From Numida meleagris (Eukaryota; Chordata; Aves; Galliformes; Numididae): DNA of 64,000 nucleotides. The notes beneath the pieces are model-generated. The model was not told where the DNA came from, searched no databases, and worked only from the letters and a program-made list of their open reading frames with translations. The stretch lies in the NCBI RefSeq assembly GCF_002078875.1, contig NC_034410.1, positions 101,234,556 to 101,298,555 on the forward strand, read 5' to 3'. Positions 25,101-35,545 of the stretch are shown here, piece after piece. Position 1 is the first letter of the stretch; the number at the start of each line of letters is the position of its first letter. A program made the translations under genes and the position numbers.

Positions 25101-26663
25101 TTATATAACCACACGAGAGCCCAGGATTCCTGTAGGAATGGGGGTAACGAAAGGAACAAAAGGTTTGCAGGTGAGGGGCACTTGACTGTTTGAGAGCCAT
25201 CTACCATTCCTAGTGACAAGTGCAGAGATTTCTGTTTAAAAAGATACAGCAAGAGAATAAGACCTTATAGGAATGGCACCCAAAAATGATGAAGAGTTTA
25301 CATGAAGTGATTTGGATGAATGATGTTAGAAGAGTGGGTCGTCTGATGGGAGTACCCAGGGAAAGAACCCAGGATGCAGTTTTGTAGCTTCTGAGGAGCA
25401 GAAAACAAGATATCAGAACTGCCAGCTTCTCTTCGGAACAGTGTTTAGCAGATTCTGGATGTCTAACAACAGATGAAATAACTAGTGCCAGTTATGAGAC
25501 TGTTGTTAGAGGCTGTTTCCATACGATGTACCAAAACTATTTCCTGCAGCAGGGAACATAGAATGAAAGGTGTGCTAAAAGTGACATGCTCACCACAACC
25601 CTGCTTTTAATTCCTCTGCAGAGTGGGGCAAAACTATAAGCTTGACGTGAGCAAGGACTGCCTGTAGCCCACAGAACAATTCATTGCAACCAATTGCAGC
25701 TTCTTTCAGCAAACCCATTTCCTCACACATCCATCTGGGGCCAGAGAAGGGACTTTCTCCTTCAGAGATAGTGGTTGAGACGACCTTGTTGGCCCTCAGG
25801 GGTCTCATCTCAGCCTTATTGCTTCTTGTTCCCAAATGTCCAAATATGAAATGCTGAATCGTATTCCCAAGCAGGTATGGAGCTGCTGGGTGCCCCCAAG
25901 AAGCATGAGATGGGCTGCGTCTGTTTGTGGGTTCAGTGGACTGATGGGGAAGGGGAGCAAGGCAACGCCCTTGCTGCTGCAGGAAGATACAAGGATCTTC
26001 TGCACGGAGATGTGGAATGAAGCTCACCAGCTTTGATGATGTTTCTTAATAGATAGCTCGTTGCAGTGCAGCTACCCCATCAACAAGCAGCATCTTTCTG
26101 TTTGGTTTTCACATATTTCTTCCCACTCAATTCTGACACAAACAAAAACACTGCTCCCAGCTTAGCCCAGAGCTGACCTCTTGGCAATGCAGCCTCAGAA
26201 GAACCCCAACTGCACACACCCTAAACAGAAACACACATTTTTCTAGAGTCAAGAAATCTTTTGTGTGGGTTTGCAGTGACTTGCAGGCATTTGGGAGGGA
26301 ATCAAACAGGAAACAAGGCCGCGATTACTCTACTGTACATCAGATCTCACCAAAGTAGCCTTGCGTAGTGTCTCTGTGCCCTGTGGGCAAAACCTAATTT
26401 TTCTGGGATCAGAGAGATCCACCATGCCAGAGGGCATTCTATGAAAATGCATTAATTTGGTCTGGCTGCAAACCATGGATCCAATCATCTTCATTTGGGT
26501 CAGTGGCAGTTTAACACTGTTTCTCACAAATTCTCCCTCATTGACTGTCATGGCAGCACAAGAAGGCTCCATCCCAGAACACACTTAGGAGTGACATCTA
26601 AGTCATTTTAGAATTTAAACTTTTAAATATCGATGTTGGTGTGATTTCCCATGCTCCTGAAGA

Positions 26664-26760
26664 TGGGTTCCATGCCCGATAACCACGCCCCTCAGTGCCA
26701 CATCCTCACTGTTCTTGAGAATCTCCAGGAATGGTGACTCCACCACCTCCCTGGGCAGAG
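26664..26760 (-). mobile_element. CR1 LINE fragment, inverted
   Basis: The segment reads CGCCCCTCAGTGCCACATCC, CTCCAGGAATGGTGACTCCA and CCACCTCCCTGGGCAGA, the inverted CR1 region just before its 3' UTR. Tail lost. Confidence 0.75.
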
Positions 26761-29497
26761 AATGTTTGTTCCCACTCATGTTAACCCTAACAATTGCAGC
26801 AACTCAACATTAAAACAGGGAACCAGGAAAGAATGCAGAAATCAGTCTCTTTTTGTGCTTGTTGCACATACTAAACACGGAGAAGGAAGAAAATTTAGAG
26901 TCATCAAAGTACAATTTCCAAACAGACTTGCATCATTAAAAAGCCATTTAGCTCTGTAGTTCAAGGTTAGGTTTGTTCCCAGAAGATGAGGTAATTTAGT
27001 AAAATAATAATGCTCCCATAAAACAAAACCCATAATAGAATTCAGACTTAGCGGTTGCAAAGGAAGGAAACTGTAACTTCTGTCAAAGCACAGGGATGAG
27101 ATTAGCATTAATAAAGCATTCTTGACAAAGCAGAGTGATAGTATACGGGGGAAGGGACATCCAAATAGCTCTCATTTCCACAATGTTTCCTCCCAGATAT
27201 GGCCTTTTTAATTAGCCATCGGAAAGAAAACTGAAAGTGCACTTTCTCCTTCTCAGCTCCTGCCTGGCTATTAATCTCTGTGCCGAGAACAGTGCCACTA
27301 GTCCATCATATTGTTATGAGCTAGTGGAGACGTAAAAGGACTACATTCATATTCCTTATCACAGCTAGAGGTATTTCCTTTGTGTTGCTAGGAGTATTTT
27401 GATTAGTTTTGGCTGTGTCTGCTGGGAAGACACAGTTTATATTTTCCACAGCTCACATCGTTTCTAGAAATAAAACTTCTTTCCAGCGCTTGATGCTGTT
27501 TATTGGCGGGGTTTAGTTGCTGAAGGGGTTCATTGCTGAGGCTTTTTTTAACTCCTGTTGGTTTCATGACTAAGTTTGAGCAAAACACTGATAGTGAATT
27601 GTTCCTGGAGCCAGTCAGTGATTTTCAATGAATCATTTATTTGAGGAATGTAAAGTTTCCCCCTCAGACTCCACTGTCCCCCAGCAGATGTGGATGACCG
27701 CTCATCTGCGGGAGCACAGAGGTGCTCTACCGGGAGTGATTTCAGAGCTCCTTTTTCCCTACATCTGGCTCTGGTGGCACTTCCTGGTGGTTTTCCTACA
27801 GGAAAAGCTCTCAGGGAAATCTGATGGCAGTGGTGTGGAGTGACAGCCTTGCGGTTACCTGTGTCTTTTTACCACGTGGAAGGGAAAGGAGAGGGCAATG
27901 TTCTCCTTCCCTTCTTCAGAAAGGGAATGTGGCAGCCCCAGGTACCATGACAGAAACCATAGCCTCAAAGAAGAGGGTTTGTGCAACAAACATTGCTTCT
28001 CGATTGTTCCTAAAACCTCACCAAAGAGAAGGAAAAAATATAAATTTTGATGCTTCACAGAAGTACAGGCCTTGCTGGAGGGAACTGCTGGGAAACATAA
28101 CCCACTCTGGGGTAAAACAGGCTTAACACTTTCCTTTTTGAGGCTGCTAATTTTATGTGACTAAATTAGTCAAGGAAACCAGATTTAAAAAATCTAATGC
28201 TGGCAAGGTTCCCGCTGGCTCATGGAAAAGTTCTACTCCGTTTTATCTTCTGTTTCACTCCAAAACCTGAAGCAAGCAGAAGCTTTAGGAGCACTAACTG
28301 GGGATCAGCACAACCCTCTAAATAACTTTATGACAACTTGTATTGTTTTGCATGTGGAAAATGGAAAAAAAAAAAAAGAAAACAATGGCAAATGGGCCAC
28401 TGATTCATGAATTCCTGCCACCTCAGATGTTTCCTACTTTGGCAGGCTGTGAGTATGGCTCCAAATGAAGGACTGAGGTAAACTTCACGGTGAATTTATT
28501 TTCTGGAGCTGTTGCTAACCCTGTGGGTGCTCTTACAGCTTGCAGGTTCTGTCCGCCTGAGCCACACAGGTCAGCAGTTGCCTACAGGAGTGACACAGCC
28601 CTGTTATACCCAGCAGCCCTAGGAAAGCTTTGCTCTCCTGACTGAGCCACGCAGCATTTGCCAAGCAGCATTTGCCAGGAGTTTCAGGGAAATGACGTGC
28701 CTCTCTTTGGGACACCATTGTCGCCATGTCTCCATGGGGCATGGGAGAGCGTTGATGCCAGCGTACAGGCAGCTAGATAAAGTAAGCTAATCCCGTGTTT
28801 ATGAGAATCATAAACCCTGTGTTTATGATTCGTTCTGCTCATCTTGCATGTGCCTCAGAAGAGTCTTTATTCTACTGACATGATCTCCCTGTGCCCTACA
28901 GTCCAAGGAGCAATAAAAAAGGTATCTTAAAAATGTAGCAATGGTGCCTACTCAACAGGGCTTTAAATCAAAACAAAGTCTTCAGTGAGAAAAAAGGCCT
29001 TCCTGCTCTGGAAAAATTCCTGGTCTTGTGTCTCTGAAAATGCTATCACAAAGCATCGTTATCTTGGCTCTTCCTATCTCTGACGTGTCATTGGAATGGC
29101 CTGAATGAAGTTGCTATTTGTAGCATGGGGTTTATGCAAAGCTTGTATCAATGAAGACACTTAATTGCCCTTTTTTGCAATATTATGCAATTGGCCCTTC
29201 TGTAATTGCTCTCCTTGTCAATGCTAGGATCTCATGACTCACTGTCATGAGGGAGCCTTCTCCTTCCTGCGAGCAGCAATTGGTTCACTAGCAAATCTCT
29301 GTGTGTCCCGCATACAAGAGGATGCCTCCATCCTTTCTTGCTAGCTTCAGGAAAGCAGGAATCAGATGTGCTTCAAAAATGATTGTATTCAAATGAAGAT
29401 AACAAGGTAAGGCTCTTTGATCTTCTAAGAAAGGCTGCAATATGTAGGTGACAGTGGCTAAACTTCCTTACATTATTTATTAATAATGAATGGTTTA
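26761..29497. other. Gene-free stretch with candidate conserved segments
   Basis: Unique AT-rich sequence. Stretches 27180-27320 and 29040-29225 are non-repetitive and motif-rich (for example GTTATCTTGG, TTATGCAAAG, ATTATGCAATTGG), resembling developmental non-coding elements. No gene supported. Confidence 0.45.
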
Positions 29498-29586
29498 TCA
29501 TAGAATCATAGAATCATAGAATCATAGAATCATAGAATCATAGAATCATAGAATCATAGAATCATAGAATCATAGAATCATAGAAT
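29498..29586. repeat. 8-bp tandem repeat (TCATAGAA)n, expanded CR1 tail
   Basis: About eleven perfect 8-bp units. CR1 elements normally end in only a few copies, so this tail has expanded as a microsatellite. It is not a CRISPR: units are adjacent and have no spacers. Confidence 0.93.
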
Positions 29587-29874
29587 GGTTTGGGTTGGAA
29601 GGGGCCTTAAATCCCACTCAGCCCCACCCTGTGCCATGGGCAGGGCTACCACCCCCCAGCTTGGCTGCCCAGGGCCCCACCCAACCTGGCCTTGAGTGCC
29701 TCCAGGGATGGGGCACCCACAGCTTCTCTGGGCAGCTGTGCCAGCTCCCCACTGCCCTCTGAATAAAGAATTTCCTCCTAACATCTAACCTAAATCTCCC
29801 CTCTTCTAGTTTAAAGCCATTTCCCCTTGTCCTATCACTAATAGACTGTGTAAAAAGTCAGTACCTCTCCTGTT

Positions 29875-29932
29875 TGTCATGGTTTTGTGATTTCGTCATG
29901 GAACCGGGCCGAACGCCCGTAAACTATTGACA
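29875..29932. mobile_element. 58-bp LTR-like insertion with 5-bp target duplication
   Basis: The insert begins TGTCATGG and ends TTGACA, giving perfect 5-bp inverted ends TGTCA/TGACA with TG...CA termini. CTGTT occurs on both sides (29870-29874 and 29933-29937). A GTCATGG direct repeat (29876-29882 and 29895-29901) and a CGGGC/GCCCG hairpin (29905-29919) lie inside. The related CR1 at 32022-32050 shows the uninterrupted site. Either a strongly deleted solo LTR of an endogenous retrovirus or a tiny non-autonomous element; no coding capacity. Confidence 0.6.
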
Positions 29933-30255
29933 CTGTTCATAAGCTCCCTTCAAGTACTGGAAGGCTGCAATTTGTTCTCCCCGGAGCCTTCTCTTCTCCA
30001 AGCTAAACAAGCCCAATTCCCTCCACCTTTCTTCATAGGAGAGGTGCTCCAGCCCTCTGATCTCCTTTGTGGCCCTCCTCTGGGCCCAGTCCAACAGCTC
30101 CGCATCCTCCCTGTGTTGGAGGCCCCAGGCCTGGACACAGTACTCCAGACGGGGTCTCAGAAGGGCAGAATAGAGAGGGACAATCCCCTCTCTCTCCCTG
30201 CTGGCCACCCCCCTTTTGATGGAGCCCGGGATACTCCTGGCCTTCGGGGCCACAA

Positions 30256-30912
30256 ATTGTTACTGAACAACTGTTTGGGAAGCATTATTATGGCTTACTT
30301 TGGAGACTCTATAGCCAGTGCTGTGCTTCCAGTAGATGCTAACATAATGCCACACGGTTGACTGGGCATTGCATGTAGCATCAATCATAAATTAGACCCT
30401 TATCAGAGGATGCCTCAGGCTAGAGCCAGTCCTCCATGAAATCCGATTGTGGAGCAATTGTTTGAAAGAGTTTAATTCCCTCCATCCCTTTCAGTTAGTG
30501 TAAAGGTGGTGCTTGGCTTCACAAGTTTAAAAAGTGCATTCCTTAATGACAGCTAGGATGAACAAACTCTCCTGAAATGGAGAGAACTGACTCCTTTATG
30601 AGATTCTCTTTCCAATAATGCACTGCTAAAACCTGGGAGCTCCCTTCAGCACTTGATGAGGACATTTAGAGTTGAAGATATTTAAAAGACTGGGGATAGG
30701 ATTAAAAGCATACAGAATAGGCATCACTTCATACATCCTTTTCTGGTATGCTTCTTTATGTGCTGCTGGTGGTGCCAGGGACAGGTCATGAGGGGAGGTG
30801 GGTCTTGGATGGCTTTGTCCAGTGGTTCTCTTCTTACTGCAATTTTCTCAGGTTTCTCCATTTCTCCATCCTCTACTATCTTTCTCTTTTTACCTTCCTT
30901 CCTTCATCCTTC
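30256..30912. other. Gene-free stretch between two CR1 copies
   Basis: Unique AT-rich sequence with a T/C-rich patch at 30840-30912 directly before the next CR1. No feature recognised. Confidence 0.55.
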
Positions 30913-32350
30913 ATGTCCCCGGTGACTGGAGAAAGGGAAACATTACTCCCATTTTTAAGAAAGGGAGAAAGGATGACCCGGAGAACTACAGGCCGGTGAG
31001 CCTCACCTCTGTGCCTGGTCAGATCATGGAGCAGATCCTCCTAGAAGACATGTAAAGGCACATACGTGACAAGGAGGTGATCCGAGACAGCCAGCATGGA
31101 TTCACCAAGGGTAGATCTTGCCTGACCAATCTGGTGGCCTTCTACGATGAAGTGATGGCATCGGTGGATGGGAGGAGGGTGATGGATGTCATCTACCTGG
31201 ACTTCTCCAAAACCTTTGACAGGGTCCCTCATCACATCCTTCTCTCTAAATTGGAGAGGTATGGATTTGAAGGATGGACTGTTCGGTGGGTTAAGAACTG
31301 GTTGGCTGGTCGCAGCCAAAGGGTTGTGATAAATGGTTCTGTGTCAGGGCGGAGGCCGGTCACAAGTGGTGTCTCCCAAGGCTCAGTCCTGGGACCGGTG
31401 CTCTTCAATGTCTTTATCAATGACATAGACGATGGAATCGAGTGCACCCTCAGCAAGTTTGCAGACGACACCAAGCTGAGCGGTGCAGTCGATACACTGG
31501 AAGGAAGGGAAGCCATCCAGAGGGACCTGGACAGGCTGGAGAAGTGGGCCCACGAGAACCTAATGAGGTTCAACAAGGCCAAGTGCAGGATGCTGCACTT
31601 GGGCCAGGGCAATCCCAGGTATTTATACAACCTGGGGGAAGAACTGCTTGAGAGCAGCCCTGCAGAGAGGGACTTGGGGGTGTCGGTGGACAAGAAGCTG
31701 GTCATGAGCCAGCAGTGTGCGCTGGCAGCCCGGAGGGCCAACTGTGTTCTGGGCTGCATTAAAAGAGGAGTGGTCAGCAGGGAGAGGGAGGTGGTGGTCC
31801 CCCTCTACTCGGCTCTTGTGAGGCCCCATCTGGAGTACCGTGTCCAGGCCTGGGGGCCCCACCACAAGAAAGACATGGAGCTCTTGGAAAGAGTTCAGAG
31901 GAGGACGACCAAGATGATCAGAGGGCTGGAGCACCTCTCCTATGAAGAAAGGTTGAGGGAACTGGGCTTGTTTAGTTTGGAGAAGAGAAGGCTCCGCGGA
32001 GACCTCATTGTGGCCTTCCAATACTTGAAGGGAGCGTATAAACAGGAGGGGGATCAATTGTTTGTGAGGGTAGATAACGATAGGAGAAGTGGGAATGGTT
32101 TTAAGCTGAGACAGGGGAGATGTAGGTTAGATATCAGAAGGAAGTTTTTCACACAGAGGGTGGTGAGGCACTGGAACAGGTTGCCCAGGGAGGTTGTGGA
32201 TGCCCCGTCCCTGGAGGCATTCAAGGCCAGACTGGACGTGACTCTGGGCAGCCTGGTCTAGTGGGTGGCGACCCTGCACTTAGCAGGGGGGTTGAAACTA
32301 AATGATCTTTGAGGTCCTTTTCAACCCAGGCCATTCTATGATTCTATGAT
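30913..32350 (+). mobile_element. CR1 LINE, 5'-truncated copy with most of the reverse transcriptase
   Basis: The copy carries the second half of ORF2. One frame runs from about 30913 ([32 protein letters not shown]), is broken by a single TAA at 31053-31055, and then is open for 394 codons (31077-32261). Residues of that part: LDFSKTFD (41-48), [11 protein letters not shown] (97-107), the catalytic FADD (128-131), then the conserved [18 protein letters not shown] and [20 protein letters not shown] blocks. A short 3' UTR and two ATTCTATG tail units follow. CR1 is the main non-LTR retrotransposon of birds. The endonuclease and ORF1 are missing, so it cannot move by itself. Confidence 0.95.
31077..32261 (+). 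pseudogene. CR1 ORF2 reverse transcriptase remnant
   Basis: The longest uninterrupted frame outside GATA6: 394 codons covering the RT palm with FADD and the thumb/C-terminal region. The same frame upstream holds one stop codon (31053-31055). The SGVSQG block has Ser where the family usually has Pro. It is a retrotransposon fragment without its N-terminal endonuclease, not a host gene. Confidence 0.93.
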
Positions 32351-35300
32351 CCTTAGGCACCAAGGCTGTGTAACACCTCCCATCCTTCATCCGATGCATC
32401 ACGCAATGCACTAAAGGCCTCCTAGTGAAAATGTTTGCTGCAGGAGGGCAGTCAAGCTGAAACACATCTTCCAGAGGAGATTTTCAGCTTTGGTTTATTT
32501 TGGGCTGCATAACAGCTCGTGACATCTGCTCCATTGTGACTCCATTTTAGGGGCCAGACATCTTCAGCAAGAAAATGAAACAGTGGTTTTACATGCAGCA
32601 CTGCCAGAATAGCCTCCATCTCTCTCTCCATCAAGGTAAGCAAGTTCTGCCTCCTACCAGAGCTCATTCTGCAGCACACCTACGTTAGAGCGCAGTTTTG
32701 GGGGGAGCTGACCCAATTTTTAAGTCCACAAACCACCCTCACATGCTTAATATGATGCGCCACATCAGCAGCGATGGGATAGAGTTGGGAAAAGCTCTGC
32801 AAGGCACAGATGAAACATTCCCTGCTCATGGTGAGACGAGAAGTGATAACAGCATTATCCGGGAACTTTCCCCTCCCACCTACAACCGCCACCTCCTCTC
32901 TCAAAAACACAAACAAGCCAACCTGATTTACATGTTCATAGCTGGGAGTGATTGCCAGCTTAATGAGCACTGCTATTTATATCTAAATAATTGCACTCCT
33001 AAACAAGTACTTGGGGGGGAATCAGGATCTGCGCCATGGTTTGAAAAGATTTGGGCAGACCTTGTTGTCAGAAGGAGGAATGCACATCTCATCCAAGCTG
33101 CAAAAACACTTTAACATGTTTTAGACAAACGGAGGGAAGCTGAATGAAGAGAGGCATTGGAGCAGTGACACCGTGTATGCAGACTTAGCACGCTTACCAA
33201 CGTGCACCAGCCTGCACCTATTCATAATAATTCCTTTTGCTAAACAGCTTCCTTTGACCACCTCAGGTGTTGCAACCCTCTATGGGACTTGGGCAGCACT
33301 TTGTGCCACCTAACCCTGTAGGTTCCCAGTGCCATCCCCAGCCCAGCGTACAAGGCAGTCCTTGCACGGCAGCTCTCCCTGCACTGCCTTGGCTGAATTT
33401 CTGCTGAGTGAATCTCTTGGCTCAGTGCAGAGCTTGCAAGGCCACTTAAATCTCTCTGACCCTTTAATGAAGTTTTTAAAAGGGCTTCATAAATCTTCAT
33501 CACTAAGAATTGCTTAAAGCCCCTCAGGGTTCCTCTGGTGGAATTAACCACTAAAACAAGTAGACAGGCTCAGGTATATTTATCACATTCATCTTCATTA
33601 TTCCATGAGTTTTCCTTCTTTCTCCTCTTGTACATGTGCTACAGCTGGGAAAGGGAGCACCAACTCAGTATCACTCATCTGGCAGCTTGTGACCTTCCAC
33701 TAGGGCTGCATGAGATCGGTCCTCTTCTTGGGTATGCTTTCTGTGCAGGCAGCATCTGCATGCCCATCGTTTACCCTCCCACACTTAAACCATCATAGTG
33801 CTCCTCACCTGGGAAGGAACCTGATTTTTTGCCTTTTGTATAAAAGCATGCCTGAGGTCACAACATGACAGCTCCAAAATGGATCAGTTACCTGCCTGCC
33901 CTTCTCTTTTTTTTTTTCCCTTAGAATTTTGGCTGACTTTGCCAATGGTTTTTTGAGAGTAACACCAATCACCTCTGAAACAACTGCCAACTTGGTGGCT
34001 ATGTAAGGGTCACTAGAAAAATACACTGTTTTTAAAAGGTTGCCTACATACCATATCGTGGTTTCCAGAGGGAGCGTGTAGATTCTGTATGCTCTGAATG
34101 GGTTTTTTGATGCTTCACCTCTGGGGAGTGAGGACAGAAAAGATGTGAATGAGATTCACAGGTGAACAGATAACCCAGTGGAGGTAAAGTCACTGAAAAC
34201 ATTGAGTGTTCCCTCCTCATGTGATGCTTGTGAAGGTCTTCATGGTACAGCCCGATCCAGCCAAGCTTGAGCCACCTCTCAGGACAATTTCATCACAAAA
34301 TCATGCTTTAATGAGCCAGATCATTTTCAAAGTTGACTTTTCATTTGGTATTTTTCTTATGCCATTAAGAAACAGTAGAGTGCCACGGAAGAGCTCCATT
34401 AGAGCCATCCTGACACTATCTTGTTTTTAATTTATTTGCATTACAATAATGCCCACTAATCTGAGGGAGGACTGGAAAAGTGCATGTGGATCAGAAAAAA
34501 AAAAAACATACGTGCAGGCAAGCAAGGTCTTGTCAAACAAAACTGACACTGAAGGCTTACCTCTAGTGAAAGCAGAGGTCATGTGTCCCTAGTCTAGATC
34601 AAGATTGGAATGAGACGTGTCAAGTGATGAACATGGTGTAGGCTCAAAATCCAGATTGCGGTGTGAAAGGTGAGGTACCTGAGGCACTAATGGAGAGGTC
34701 CAAAGCCATGTGAATCACAGCTTCCTGCAATTCTTGCACCTCTGGCTGCTGGATGAAGTCACATTTGAACAAGTTGGATGATTGCATTTAATCTAAGGAG
34801 TTGTAGGATGGGTTATTCTATGCAATGTACTGTCTTCTCTAGAGCAGACAGGGACACAGTTTTACCTCAGTGTGGAGAAGATTAGATTTTATCTATCTGA
34901 CTTCCTGCATGTTAAAGGCTATGTACGTTCGCCCGAGTGCTTGCAAAGCTGTATACAACAATTTGAACTAGGTTGTAGCTTTTTGGTCAAGAGACAAAAA
35001 TCACAGGCAGAGGACTGAAGCAATCAAAGGACTATTGTCACCTGAGGTCCGTGGAGTGGCAGGAAGCTGGACAGATAAGAATGGAGGCCAGGGAGATTTC
35101 AGCAAGTGACTCATGGCTTTAAGAAAAAATGGAAGAACCCTAAATCCCGGCCAAAGTGACCTGGGAGAAGTTCTTACTCAGTCCTGAATCACATATGCAG
35201 ATTAATCCTCAGCATGTAAGCAAAATAAATAAGGCTGTGATCAGAGACCTGTAAGGAATTGCAGCTGGGGAGTGTAGGTGGCTGCTGCCCCGTGGCCAAG

Positions 35301-35469
35301 GCACTGTCTCCAACCAAAACCAAATGCCTGATACTAACTCCGTCCATTTAAGCCTGTCACTGACCAAATGTTAGCCACCTAACAAATGTCTTTAGGGACG
35401 TAGGCCTCATGATTTGGCTGAGGCTTTGCCTACACTGTGTTTTTCCATGACAAAACTTGTGCGACTGTG
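32351..35469. other. Gene-free stretch
   Basis: Unique sequence with an A-run at 34495-34506 and a T-run at 33907-33917. Open frames at 32698-33114 and 33240-33551 have no recognisable family, splice context or codon bias. Nothing else supported. Confidence 0.55.
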
Positions 35470-35545
35470 AATAGGAGTTGGACTTGATGATCTTTATGGG
35501 TCCCTTCCAACTGGGGATATTCTATGATCCCATGATTCTACGAAA
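35470..35545 (+). mobile_element. CR1 LINE 3'-terminal scrap
   Basis: GGAGTTGGACTTGATGATC and GGTCCCTTCCAACT are followed by ATTCTATGATCCCATGATTCTACG, the CR1 3' UTR and tail. Under 80 bp. Confidence 0.88.

Larger units (their letters stand above)
18471..26663. other. Gene-free stretch with two microsatellites
   Basis: Unique sequence plus (CAA)n at 20303-20336, T7A11 at 20342-20360 and an (ATCT)n block at 22110-22138. No gene, RNA gene or mobile element recognised. Open frames are short and without family resemblance. Confidence 0.55.
29498..30255 (-). mobile_element. CR1 LINE 3' copy, inverted, interrupted by a 58-bp insertion
   Basis: About 11 copies of TCATAGAA (29498-29586) form an expanded tail. 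GGTTTGGGTTGGAAGGGGCC and the 3' UTR follow, then on the minus strand the C-terminal ORF2 region ([38 protein letters not shown]). The element is 5'-truncated near 30255. Between 29875 and 29932 it is split by an unrelated 58-bp sequence flanked by CTGTT on both sides. Inactive. Confidence 0.92.

Noticed and set aside
29498..29586. Regular 8-bp repeat considered as a CRISPR array
   Set aside because: Units are directly adjacent with no spacers, and the sequence is the known CR1 tail in an animal genome.
31232..32057. Minus-strand open frames opposite the CR1 reverse transcriptase
   Set aside because: Shadows of the coding CR1 strand.
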